Shown one piece after another: positions 56,223 through 64,000 of a DNA stretch of 64,000 nucleotides. Both the position numbers and the translations under genes were made by a program. Source of the DNA: Ensifer adhaerens (GTDB lineage: Bacteria > Pseudomonadota > Alphaproteobacteria > Rhizobiales > Rhizobiaceae); contig NZ_LGAP01000017.1 in NCBI RefSeq assembly GCF_001270265.1, positions 62,001 to 126,000 on the forward strand. The letters run 5' to 3'. Positions within the stretch are counted from its first letter, which is position 1. Every line of letters starts with the position of its first letter. The notes under the pieces were generated by a model that searched no databases, was not told the origin of the DNA, and saw only the letters and a program-made list of their open reading frames with translations.

Positions 56223-59200
56223 GTGGGCACGGTGCTTTCGCGAATTCTGGTTGCCATCGGCGGTCTTGTGGTCGTTGCGCTCTTTGCGGCGCTGATCGCC
56301 CCGTGGTTCATCGACTGGACGGGATTCCGCAAGGAGTTCGAGCGCGAGGCAAGCCGCATCATGGGCAAGCCCGTCGTGGTCCATGGCAGCGTCGACGCAC
56401 GCCTGATCCCGTTCCCGACGGTGACGCTCAACGATGTGCGCGTCGGCGGCAGCGATGCCCGCGAACCGCTGATCCAGGTCGCGCAATTCTCGATGAGTGC
56501 GGAGCTTGCGCCGTTCCTGAGCGGCGAAGCGCTGATCTTCGACATGCGTCTCGACCGGCCGAAGGCCAAGGTCCGGCTGCTTTCGGACGGCACGCTGGAC
56601 TGGGCGCGCGGCGCGCGCACGGCAATCCCTGCCAAGACCGTGGTGCTTGAAAACGTCGAGATCACCCATGGCGAGATCGAATTCATCGACGAGCAGACCG
56701 GCCGCACCCGGCGCGTGACCGACCTTTCCGCCGATCTGTCGGCTCGCACTTTGGCTGGCCCCTGGAAGGTGGAGGGCCGCGCGGCATTGGACGGCGAGGC
56801 CGGCAGTTTCGCCTTCTCCAGCAACGAGGTGGATGAGGCGGGAGCGCTGAGCCTCAAGGCGCGGGTGACACCGGACAAGCGCCCCTTCGGTATCGAGCTC
56901 GATGGCGCACTGAAGATCGTCGACTTCAAGCCGCTTTACGGCGGCCGTTTCACGCTGACCGAGAACCGCCCGCAGGACGAGGCGAAGGATGTCGACGGCC
57001 ATGCGCCGCTGCGCATCAATGGCGATTTCCAGCTGACCAACGAGAGCATCCACGTGCCGGAATATCGCTTCGAGGTCGGCCCCTCGGACGATCCCTATGT
57101 GGTGACCGGCGAGGCGACGCTCGACACCGGCAAGGACCAGAAGTTCCTGCTGATTGCCGACGGCCAGCAGATCGACGTCAGCCGCATCGGCAACAACGGC
57201 GACAACGGCAAGACCGGGCGCGACCCGGCAATCTCCATGCGTCAGCGGCTGGAAGCGATGCTGGCGATTGTCGCCGACATTCCCATCCCGCAAGTGCCGG
57301 GACGGGCCAGCCTGAAATTGCCGGCGATCGTCATCGGCGATACGACGGTGCGTGACGTGCGCATCGACGTGCAACCGGATGGCGCCGGCTGGGTGATCGA
57401 CAATGTCGTGGCACTTCTGCCGGGGCGCACGCAGCTCGAGGCCAAGGGACGGCTCAACCTCAAGGGCCAGCGCACCTTTCGCGGTGACCTGCTCTTGGCG
57501 TCCAACCAGCCTTCGGGCCTGGCAAGCTGGCTGGCGGGCTCCGTCGACCCGGCGATCCGCAAGCTGAAGACCGCGGGCTTTTCGGCAACCGTCAACCTGA
57601 CGGACACGCTGCAGCAGTTCGAAAATTTGGAAGTTGCGGCCGGCGATGCGAGCCTCAAGGGGCGGCTCGAGCGCCAGTCCTTCGCCGAGCAGCAGCCGAA
57701 CCTTTCGCTGCAGCTGAACGGCAATCGCATCGATCTCGAAGCCTTGCAGGCGCTGGCTGGCCTGGTCGCCGGCGACGCCTCGACCTCGACGCTGATGCAG
57801 CACGCGATCGCTGCCGACCTTTCGGCCGACGAGTTCTCCGCCTTCGGCGAAGAGGCGCGAGACGTTCAGGCGGTGGTGACGCTGAAAAACGGCCAGCTAC
57901 AGGCAGAGCGCGTGGCGATCGGCTCGCTGGCTGGTGCGCAACTCGCCTTTTCCGGCCGCGCCAGCGGCGATCTGGCAAAGCCCGTCATTTCGGCCAAGAT
58001 GAAGCTCGCGGCCAAGGATCTGACGCCGTTCCTGGACATGATCGGCCGGCACGCCGTCGATCATCCCGCCCTTCGCCGCCTGACCAGGGCCGGGCCGTAC
58101 TATACGGACTCTGCCTTCGACGTGACGCTGACGGCCGGCAACAAGGAAGGCAACGCGCCTGCGACCTTCGGCATCTTCGGCACGGCCAACGGCACCAAGA
58201 TCGCCGCCAGCTATCAGGCACCTGATATCGTCCAGGCGCTTGCCGGCAAGGGCATACTCCTGGAAGCGACGCTCGAAAATCCGCAGACGCTGCTGCTGCT
58301 CGGTCAGGTCGGGTTCGATCCGTTGCCCTTCGATGCCGATGCCAACGGCATCCTCTCGGTCAAGCTGCAGAGCACCGATGGCTCCAACGCCAACGGCACG
58401 GTGACCTTTACCACCGAGAAGACGTCGCTTGCCGCCAAGGGCAGCTTCGATCTCTCGCGCGACCATTTTCTAGAGGGCCAGGCCAAGCTGACGCTCCAGA
58501 CGGAAGACCTTGAGCCGTATCTGCTGCAGCAGGGCATCGCCCTGCCGCAGACCGGCAGCGGCCTGCCGATCTCGGTTTCTGCCGATGTGGCAACGACGCC
58601 GGAGGCGATCGCCTTTACAACGGTTGAAGGCAAGGCCGACAACAACGGCTTTGCCGGCGCGCTGACGATCGACCGCAGGGTGCCGGGCAAGGCTGAGGGC
58701 CAGATCAACCTTGCGACGCTCGACCTCGCCTGGCTTGCCGAAGGCATCCTTGGGCCGGTTCAGAACATGTCGAGCGGGGCGCTGTCGAAATCGCCGGTGG
58801 CCCAGCCGGCCTGGACCGGCCTCAACGTTGCGCTTGACGTGCAGGCGGCCAATTTCTGGCCGGGGTTCTACGGCGCCGTCGGGAACTTTGCCGGCAAGAT
58901 GGAGTGGAAGGGCGACGAGATCGCCTTCACCGAAGCAACCGGCGACTGGCTCGGCGGCAAGCTCGAAGGCCGGGTCCAGCTCGGCAATGCCAATGGTTCC
59001 GGTTTCCTGCGCTCGCGGCTCGACGTCAAGGGCGGGGATCTGGCGCAGGCGGGTTGGATGCGTGCCGGCGCCCCGGTCGCGACCGGCACCTTCGACCTCT
59101 CGGTGGCGCTCGAGGCATCGGCTGCGAACGCAGAAGCCATGGCGCATTCGGCAAGCGGCTCGGGCACCGCGACCTTCAACGGCGTGACACTCAATGGCGT

Positions 59201-59969
59201 CAACAGCGCGGCCCTGCCGCAGCTGATGGCAACCGCCGATGCGCTGAAGACGGAGATTTCGGCTGACGCGATCCGTCAGGCGGCGGAGGCGGCGGTGTTT
59301 TCAGGTCAGTCGGTTGTCGGTGTCGTCAAGGTTCCCTTCAGCATCGCCGGCGGCGTGCTGCGGGCGCAGAACGTGACGGCTGCCGACGGCAACGCAGCCT
59401 TTGCCGGCGAGGCGTCGTTCGACCTTGCGGCAGAACGCATCGATGCCGGCATCGACATGACCTTCCGTGCGGGCGACGAGGCGCTGACCGGTGCCGAGCC
59501 GCGCGTGCGGCTCGGGTTTGCCGGCCTGCTGGCGTCGCCGGGCGTCAGCCTCGATGTTGCCGACCTCTCGAATTTCCTGTCGCTTCGGGCGTTCGAGCGT
59601 GAGCGTCGGCGCGTCGAGACGCTGCAGGCCAACGTGCTTGAGAAGCAGCGGCTGCGCCGCGAGGTGCAGCTCTACAAGGCAAAGGCGCAGCAGCGTGAAG
59701 TCGAGCGCCTGCGGGCGATCGCCGAGGAACGGCGGCGCGCCGCGGCGGCAGCCGAAGCGGAACGGGTAAAGGCCGATCTCGCCGCCCGCGCCGAGGCAGC
59801 GCGCAAGGCGGCCGAGGAGGCTGCACGCGCCGAACGCGAGCGTCAGCAACAGCAGCAGCTGGGCGCGCCATCGCAGGTGCAGCCGGGAACGGGTGAGGGC
59901 GAAGCCCCGCAGCAGCCAAGCGGGCAGGGGCTGAATTTCGACGTCCTGCCTGACGTCACCGTACAATAG
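56223..59969 (+). CDS. AsmA-family protein, very large, with C-terminal coiled coil
   Basis: A 1248-residue inner membrane-anchored protein of the AsmA family. A single N-terminal helix (ILVAIGGLVVVALFAALIAPWFI) is followed by FRKEFEREASRIMGKPVVVHGSV, the family's conserved start, and a long run of beta-rich periplasmic repeats (chorein-like groove expected). The family is linked to envelope lipid transport and outer membrane biogenesis. Unusually, the last 110 residues form a charged Ala/Glu/Arg coiled coil (RLRREVQLYKAKAQQREVE ...) and a Gln-rich tail. GTG 56223 is taken as start; GTG 56232 is possible. Confidence 0.87.
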   Translation: MGTVLSRILVAIGGLVVVALFAALIAPWFIDWTGFRKEFEREASRIMGKPVVVHGSVDARLIPFPTVTLNDVRVGGSDAREPLIQVAQFSMSAELAPFLSGEALIFDMRLDRPKAKVRLLSDGTLDWARGARTAIPAKTVVLENVEITHGEIEFIDEQTGRTRRVTDLSADLSARTLAGPWKVEGRAALDGEAGSFAFSSNEVDEAGALSLKARVTPDKRPFGIELDGALKIVDFKPLYGGRFTLTENRPQDEAKDVDGHAPLRINGDFQLTNESIHVPEYRFEVGPSDDPYVVTGEATLDTGKDQKFLLIADGQQIDVSRIGNNGDNGKTGRDPAISMRQRLEAMLAIVADIPIPQVPGRASLKLPAIVIGDTTVRDVRIDVQPDGAGWVIDNVVALLPGRTQLEAKGRLNLKGQRTFRGDLLLASNQPSGLASWLAGSVDPAIRKLKTAGFSATVNLTDTLQQFENLEVAAGDASLKGRLERQSFAEQQPNLSLQLNGNRIDLEALQALAGLVAGDASTSTLMQHAIAADLSADEFSAFGEEARDVQAVVTLKNGQLQAERVAIGSLAGAQLAFSGRASGDLAKPVISAKMKLAAKDLTPFLDMIGRHAVDHPALRRLTRAGPYYTDSAFDVTLTAGNKEGNAPATFGIFGTANGTKIAASYQAPDIVQALAGKGILLEATLENPQTLLLLGQVGFDPLPFDADANGILSVKLQSTDGSNANGTVTFTTEKTSLAAKGSFDLSRDHFLEGQAKLTLQTEDLEPYLLQQGIALPQTGSGLPISVSADVATTPEAIAFTTVEGKADNNGFAGALTIDRRVPGKAEGQINLATLDLAWLAEGILGPVQNMSSGALSKSPVAQPAWTGLNVALDVQAANFWPGFYGAVGNFAGKMEWKGDEIAFTEATGDWLGGKLEGRVQLGNANGSGFLRSRLDVKGGDLAQAGWMRAGAPVATGTFDLSVALEASAANAEAMAHSASGSGTATFNGVTLNGVNSAALPQLMATADALKTEISADAIRQAAEAAVFSGQSVVGVVKVPFSIAGGVLRAQNVTAADGNAAFAGEASFDLAAERIDAGIDMTFRAGDEALTGAEPRVRLGFAGLLASPGVSLDVADLSNFLSLRAFERERRRVETLQANVLEKQRLRREVQLYKAKAQQREVERLRAIAEERRRAAAAAEAERVKADLAARAEAARKAAEEAARAERERQQQQQLGAPSQVQPGTGEGEAPQQPSGQGLNFDVLPDVTVQ

Positions 59970-60128
59970 AATTTGGCGGCACACTGTCGCGCGCCGGCAT
60001 TGCGCGAACAAGGGGTGATGTCGCCGCGCGTCATGTCAGGTCAGCAAGTGCGTGGCAGCGGATTGCTCGTCCCCGTGCTCGACCATCATGCTTCGCCGCC
60101 AAACTCGGCGATCCGTAGGCTCGCGCCA

Positions 60129-60154
60129 GGGATCGTCGAACCGCCGCGATGGCG
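60129..60154. terminator. Terminator-like hairpin between convergent asmA-like and outer membrane genes
   Basis: GAACCGCCGC / GCGGCGGTTC stem around a short ATG loop, five bases from the stop of the gene ending at 60160. No T-run on either strand, so efficiency is uncertain. Confidence 0.5.
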
Positions 60155-60159
60155 GCGGT

Positions 60160-60951
60160 TCAGAAGTGGATGGCGACGCCGAGGATCGGTCCATGCTGCA
60201 CGGTGTCGAATTCGAAGCCGTCATCGCTGTAGTCGACGCCGAGCGCGCGATAGCCGATGACGGCGGAAATCGTATCCGTGAATTTATAGCCGAGGCCCAG
60301 CGCTGCATCCCAGTCGAGATCCGCGCCGCCCGCGCCGACCAGCCCCCAGCCGGTCAGATAGATCTCAGGCGTGAAGTAATATGCGCCGCGCAAGCCGGCG
60401 ACCGCATCGACCCAGGTTGCACCGTCGCTCCGGCTGACGCCGTCGAGCAGGCCGCCGGAGAACGAAAGCGTCGTATCGACCGACCAGACCTTGAGGCCGC
60501 CGACGATGTCGAGGTGGGACGATTGATCTTCGTAGATGGCGTAGCCGACCCCGAGCAGCCCGGAGAAGGTCTCCGATTCGACCTCAACGCTGTTGGCGAG
60601 GATGCCGGTCGGCGTGTTGCCGTCGGCGGAAAGCTTGGTATAGATGACGTCGCCGAAGATGCTGTAGGGACCGTTGCGCGCCTCGCCCATCGCCATGAAG
60701 GCGAAATCGAGATGATCCCAGATGTCGCTGAAACTGGAATCGACGTGCACAGGCGGCAGGCCGAACTGGGCGACATCGCCCGTCAGGCCGGCGATCCAGA
60801 AGTAGGGTGCAACGGTGAACTGCCAACCGCTCTCCGTTTCCTGCGGTTGGGCGGCAGGTGCAAGCAGGGGTGTGATATCGGCGGCGCTGGCGATCGTGGC
60901 CGATGACAGGGCCAAACAGGTGGCCAGACCGATCCGAGCATAGAGCTGCAT
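60160..60951 (-). CDS. Outer membrane beta-barrel protein
   Basis: A 263-residue exported protein with a signal peptide (ARIGLATCLALSSATIASA, cleaved before ADITPL). The mature part has alternating amphipathic strands (WQFTVAPYFWIAGLTG; GPYSIFGDVIYTKL; AALGLGYKFTDTISAVIGYRAL) and ends GPILGVAIHF, with the terminal phenylalanine that is the BAM recognition signal for barrels. It resembles small opacity/OmpW-like barrels. Ligand unknown. GAGGGAGGA precedes the ATG, and its leader holds a strong hairpin (60976-61003). Confidence 0.85.
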   Translation of the reverse strand: MQLYARIGLATCLALSSATIASAADITPLLAPAAQPQETESGWQFTVAPYFWIAGLTGDVAQFGLPPVHVDSSFSDIWDHLDFAFMAMGEARNGPYSIFGDVIYTKLSADGNTPTGILANSVEVESETFSGLLGVGYAIYEDQSSHLDIVGGLKVWSVDTTLSFSGGLLDGVSRSDGATWVDAVAGLRGAYYFTPEIYLTGWGLVGAGGADLDWDAALGLGYKFTDTISAVIGYRALGVDYSDDGFEFDTVQHGPILGVAIHF

Positions 60952-61357
60952 GGGTTCCTCCCTCTCAGTCTCGTTTGCGCCAGCGGCGATGGCCGCTGGC
61001 GCCTTAGGATTGTTTGAAATTAGATGATTCTAAACAAGTGTATTCGTGTCGATTCCCGTACCGGCTCGCGCGGAATTGCTCGACCTGTGGCGCCAAATAC
61101 ACAGAAAACGGGAGGAGGCGGCTCAGCGCTGCAATTACAAGTCTATGTTTTGGCGGATCTGGAGTTGGGCTTTTCGAGGAATGGTACGTCCACGGGCAGG
61201 CATCGAGGCGCGGATTTGGTTGGCGAACGGCAACCCTGGCACAGCTTCGAGAGCCTGCATTCGTGCGCGGAACGAGGGAACCCCTAAAATTCTAATGGAC
61301 TGGTTGAGTTAGGGTTAGCATCCTGCCGTCACAGTGCTGCTTGCAACGGGGGGTGGC
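60952..61357. other. Intergenic region between divergent outer membrane and GGDEF genes
   Basis: GCGCCAGCGGC / GCCGCTGGCGC (60976-61003) forms a near-perfect hairpin 25 bases ahead of the barrel gene on the minus strand, so it would fold in that leader. From 61014 to 61312 three forward frames are open at once over 260-300 bases, but none has a ribosome site or recognisable product. I call no gene. Confidence 0.4.
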
Positions 61358-62242
61358 ATGAAGTCGCTGGAGCAGGGCCTTGATCGCCGTGCGATCATCT
61401 GGATCATGAACTGGACGTTCTCGGGCACCGCCGGCTGCACCGCCGTTGCCCTTCTCATCACCTATTACTACATCGCGCCCTTCGGCGGCGAGGTGATGGC
61501 GACGTCGATGCGCCTTGCGCTCTTCATCCCGCTGCTGCTGGCCATTCCGCTTTTCGCCTTCATCGGCATCAAGCTGCAGCAGTTGGCGCATGCCAACGAT
61601 CTCCTGACGCTGGCGAGCCGTTATGACGGCCTGACAGGGTGTCTCAATCGCGCCGCCTTCACATCGGACGTCACGGCGTTCTTTGCCGAGCAGGACCTCA
61701 AGCTCTCTCCGGCCATGTCGGCGCTGATGGTGCTCGATGCCGACCACTTCAAGCGCATCAACGACTGCCACGGCCATCTCGCCGGCGATCAGGCATTGGT
61801 GGCGATAGCAACCGAGATGCGCGAGGCCGTGGGCAACAATGGCCGGGTGGGGCGTCTCGGCGGCGAGGAGTTCGGCGTGTTCGTTTTCCATGCCCGTCCC
61901 GAAACGATCGGGGCGATGGCCGAGCGCATCCGTCTGGCGGTTGCCGAGCGCGGACAGGCAATCGCGCCGGGCGCCGAGCCGGTGACGGTCAGCGTCGGTG
62001 TGGCGCTGTTCACCTATCCCGCGCAGTATGAGGATATCTTCAAGATCGCCGACGACCAGCTCTATCTCGCCAAGAACACGGGACGCAACCGGGTGTGCCT
62101 GGTCGAGTACTCGCGGCTGCCGGGCGATATCAAGGCTATGGCGAGCCAGCTCCGCGAGGGCCTTGCCGGCGCGCTGACAGACGCATTCAGGAGCGGCCTT
62201 GATGATCGAGGCGAGGAGCCGTCACGTGTCGCCGGCCGCTGA
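61358..62242 (+). CDS. Membrane-bound diguanylate cyclase (GGDEF)
   Basis: Predicted cyclic di-GMP synthase of 294 residues: two N-terminal membrane helices (GCTAVALLITYYYIAPF; ALFIPLLLAIPLFAFIGI) and a GGDEF domain with ASRYDGLTGCLNRAAF, MVLDADHFKRINDCHGHLAGD and active-site GGEEF near residue 170. The RxxD inhibitory site is absent (the positions read GNNG). GGGGGG stands upstream of the ATG at 61358. Its last 21 bases overlap the convergent ribbon-helix-helix gene. Confidence 0.9.
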   Translation: MKSLEQGLDRRAIIWIMNWTFSGTAGCTAVALLITYYYIAPFGGEVMATSMRLALFIPLLLAIPLFAFIGIKLQQLAHANDLLTLASRYDGLTGCLNRAAFTSDVTAFFAEQDLKLSPAMSALMVLDADHFKRINDCHGHLAGDQALVAIATEMREAVGNNGRVGRLGGEEFGVFVFHARPETIGAMAERIRLAVAERGQAIAPGAEPVTVSVGVALFTYPAQYEDIFKIADDQLYLAKNTGRNRVCLVEYSRLPGDIKAMASQLREGLAGALTDAFRSGLDDRGEEPSRVAGR

Positions 62243-62458
62243 CCGCTCTGTGTTCGACTTGATCCAGTCGAGAACGTAGACCCGGAGCGCCGAAGACAGG
62301 TTGCTGTCGGCGCCACGCGCATCGTCGATCTCGACGATCAGCTGTGCGATCGGCATGGCACGGGCGGCCGCGATCGTCTTCAGCTCCAGCCAGAACGGAT
62401 CCTCCAGCGAGAAGCTGGTGCGGTGTCCGTGCAAGGTGGCGGAGTGTTTTCGGATCAT
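62222..62458 (-). CDS. Small ribbon-helix-helix domain protein
   Basis: A 78-residue protein with the RHH_4-type pattern: RTSFSLEDPFWLELKTIAAARAMPIAQLIVEIDDAR, a beta strand then two helices, ending LRVYVLDWIKSN. Such proteins are probable DNA-binding regulators, common and often single-copy in rhizobia; target unknown. ATG 62458 (MIRKHSATLHGHRTS) begins the domain; an ATG at 62473 is upstream in frame. It overlaps the end of the GGDEF gene tail to tail by 21 bases. Confidence 0.8.
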   Translation of the reverse strand: MIRKHSATLHGHRTSFSLEDPFWLELKTIAAARAMPIAQLIVEIDDARGADSNLSSALRVYVLDWIKSNTERSAAGDT

Positions 62459-62649
62459 CGCCGGAGCTCGCAAATTGATTCAAGTCGTTGGCGGTTTGAT
62501 TCGGAAGGCGGGCGTAAGCTCTTGTGCCGGAATCGTTTTTTACAGTGTCGCGCATCAGGGACGCGTGAGAGGCGCTTGAAGCCCGCTTCGCATAATCTCG
62601 CCCCAAGTCCATCCCGATCCGAAGCGTTATGCTGTGGCGGCGACAGCGC

Positions 62650-62747
62650 CGCGTCAAATCTGACGCGCAAAGGACGCTGTAACGCTTTAAGCTTGCTGCA
62701 TAATTTTATCCTTAAATCGGATCCGATTTAAGGAATTATGCAGTAAG
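62650..62747 (-). repeat. Best copy of dispersed palindromic repeat family A
   Basis: CTTGCTGCATAATT, ATCCTTAAATCG and GATC are mirrored by CGATTTAAGGA, ATTATGCAG and TAAG, giving a 56-base dyad (62692-62747). The flank GCGTCAAATCTGACGCG (62651-62667) then AAAGGACGCTGTAACGC matches the copies at 30097 and 7931 in reverse. Confidence 0.85.
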
Positions 62748-62756
62748 CCGGACTGC

Positions 62757-62966
62757 TCAGTCCTCTGCCTCATCAGGCTGATTGGCGTCAGGCTCGCGGC
62801 GTCCCTGGTCGAGCGCCTTTGCCGCCTTCGCGTTCAAGGCGCCGGTCAGTGATTTCTCGGCTTTGGTGCGACCGAACGAGATGCGGTTCTGTTCGGCCTG
62901 CTTTTCTTTTTCGGCGCGGGCATTGCGCTTGCGGAACTGGCGTAGATTGACGACGTCACCACTCAT
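62757..62966 (-). CDS. DUF4169-family small protein
   Basis: A 69-residue highly charged cytoplasmic protein starting SGDVVNLRQFRKRNARAEKEKQAEQNRISFGRTKAEK, the pattern of DUF4169, conserved in alphaproteobacteria. Function unknown. It begins 20 bases after the sspB stop on the same strand and is probably cotranscribed with it. A repeat family A copy abuts its 3' end. Confidence 0.8.
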   Translation of the reverse strand: MSGDVVNLRQFRKRNARAEKEKQAEQNRISFGRTKAEKSLTGALNAKAAKALDQGRREPDANQPDEAED

Positions 62967-62986
62967 GCCGCGTCCTTTCGCTTGCC

Positions 62987-63502
62987 TCAGTTCTTCTTGC
63001 GGAAGGAGTCGAGCGAGACCACCGAGCCGCCGCCATTCTTGGTATCGCCGGATTTCTCCGCGTCCTTGGGCGGCACTTCGCCATCGGTTTCGGGCACGGG
63101 GTAGGCGGTGATCTCCGCCGATTCGGCCTCTTCCTCTTCGGCCGTCGCCACGTCGAACTCGAGTTCGAAATTGACGGAGGGGTCGTAGAAGCCGCGAATG
63201 GCATTGAACGGAATGACGAGCCGTTCCGGTGTGTCGGAGAAGGAGAGACCGATCTCGAAGCCGGCTTCGGAAACCTTGAGTTCCCAGAACTGGTGCTGCA
63301 CGACGATGGTCATCTGCTCGGGATACTTGGATTTCAGGTGCTGCGAGATGCGAACACCCGGCGCGCCGGTCAGGAAGGTAATGAAGAAATGGTGCTCGCC
63401 GGGCAGGTGGCCGGTGGCCGCAACCTCGGTCAGCACCTTGCGGATGACGCCGCGAAGCGCGTCCTGCGCCAGAATGTCGTAGCGAATGTGGTCCTGGCCC
63501 AT
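62987..63502 (-). CDS. sspB: SspB, ClpXP adaptor for ssrA-tagged proteins (alpha type)
   Basis: Delivers proteins tagged by tmRNA to the ClpXP protease. The 171-residue alphaproteobacterial form begins QDHIRYDILAQDALRGVIRKVLTEVA, has the tag-binding core with HHFFITFLTGAPGVRIS and LKSKYPEQMTIVVQHQFWELKV, then an acidic linker and the C-terminal VVSLDSFRKKN that docks on ClpX. The tmRNA gene lies about 120 bases upstream on the same strand, and DUF4169 follows. Confidence 0.93.
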   Translation of the reverse strand: MGQDHIRYDILAQDALRGVIRKVLTEVAATGHLPGEHHFFITFLTGAPGVRISQHLKSKYPEQMTIVVQHQFWELKVSEAGFEIGLSFSDTPERLVIPFNAIRGFYDPSVNFELEFDVATAEEEEAESAEITAYPVPETDGEVPPKDAEKSGDTKNGGGSVVSLDSFRKKN

Positions 63503-63624
63503 GGGATTCCCGTCTTTCTCGAACTCAATTCTACTGTCGGCTTTCCATTGCCCGTCTCAATATGACGAGTCAATTATTCAAGCATCTATAGACCATTTCG
63601 AAGCGGGGGAGAAGGTGAAGGCTT

Positions 63625-63970
63625 CTGTTGCCAGGTGCCTTCGGCCCCCGCCTTACGGTGCTACCCGGAAGGACTTGATTTGAAGTGTCGCACCGCCGTT
63701 AGGCAGCGAGACGTGCTTCAGCATAGTTGTCGTTTGCAACTATAAGTTTAGCCCGATAACGGTGGTACAATGCCGAGCAAAAAGTCGATCTTTACGCCCT
63801 TGTCGATCCTATTTCGCCCCCATCAAAAGCCGGTCATCGGGATATCGACCGGTTTTTGGTGGAGGCGCCGGGTACCGCCCCCGGGTCCAATGGGTTTATT
63901 TCACCGCCCGTTTATTGCCATAGCCGCCCGAAGACGGCATCTGTCATATAGGTCTTTCCGGCGCCCAAGA
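63625..63970 (-). ncRNA. ssrA: Transfer-messenger RNA, circularly permuted two-piece form
   Basis: Read on the minus strand. The acceptor piece comes first and ends at 63857 with CGCCTCCACCA, so CCA is encoded; its T arm is CCGGG-GGCGGTA-CCCGG. After an intervening loop the coding piece begins at 63821 with GGGGGCGAAATAGGATCGAC; GGGGGCG pairs with CGCCTCC to make the 7-bp acceptor stem with a G-U at position 3. The tag frame lies at 63737-63702 and reads ANDNYAEARLAA with TAA at 63701-63699. Permuted ssrA is known in alphaproteobacteria. Outer ends are estimates; the 5' end may lie closer to 64000. Confidence 0.92.
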
Positions 63971-64000
63971 AAAGGGGGAGGACGCGGATATATCGCTGCT

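Noticed and set aside
58305-58330. GGGTTCGATCC string resembling a tRNA T arm
   Set aside because: It lies within the asmA-like coding sequence and no D arm or acceptor stem can be drawn around it.
61014-61312. Three overlapping forward open frames of 87-93 codons
   Set aside because: No ribosome site, no recognisable product, and three simultaneous open frames are better explained by chance than by three genes.

Overview
The window comes from the chromosome of a high-GC alphaproteobacterium of the Rhizobiaceae, most likely Ensifer/Sinorhizobium. The evidence is the gene order ftsW-murG-murC-murB ... ddl-ftsQ-ftsA-ftsZ-lpxC-bamD-recN-ligA, the C-terminally extended FtsZ, a circularly permuted ssrA whose tag reads ANDNYAEARLAA, and short intergenic palindromic repeats typical of rhizobia. 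I see no insertion sequence, rRNA, CRISPR array or replication origin.

Layout. 1-19700 is the distal half of the division and cell wall (dcw) cluster, continuing into lpxC, bamD, recN and ligA. It builds and exports peptidoglycan precursors, forms the divisome, starts lipid A synthesis and assembles outer membrane proteins. Between murB and ddl it is interrupted by a 282-bp tandem repeat array, an MFS transporter and an aquaporin. 19700-28000 is a metabolic stretch: CatB-like acetyltransferase, two VOC proteins, a divergent LysR/SDR pair, an F420-type reductase, panCB, azlCD and a small exported protein. 28100-33000 holds Xaa-Pro aminopeptidase, a 990-bp intergenic region dense in repeats and carrying a probable small RNA with two anti-Shine-Dalgarno loops, then prmA and a Sco1-type copper chaperone. 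33200-42600 is signalling and miscellany: an MCP/CheW pair, a small secreted protein, CreA, a diguanylate cyclase, a phosphoribosyltransferase, an isochorismatase-like enzyme, an adenylyl cyclase, a GNAT enzyme and a DUF488 protein.

42600-44300 looks like a small foreign insertion: a fragment duplicated from the GNAT gene, one AT-rich orphan gene and an aberrant tRNA-like sequence. 44300-54300 has a UvrD-family helicase with an in-frame insertion, an AhpD-like protein with a Tat-exported cyclase-family enzyme, an AT-rich membrane protein, and an RND efflux pair. 54600-62500 holds a D-lactate dehydrogenase-type flavoprotein, a giant AsmA-like protein, an outer membrane barrel protein, a second diguanylate cyclase and a ribbon-helix-helix protein. 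The window ends with DUF4169, sspB and the permuted tmRNA gene on the minus strand, placing the ClpXP adaptor next to the RNA that tags its substrates.

The items most worth a second look are the anti-Shine-Dalgarno small RNA (about 30283-30482), the tRNA-like sequence with a 28-nt insertion (44047-44143), the permuted ssrA/sspB neighbourhood, the tandem array at 4735-5450 and the palindromic in-frame insertion in the UvrD-like helicase. Assignments rest on motif recognition by eye; no database search was run.
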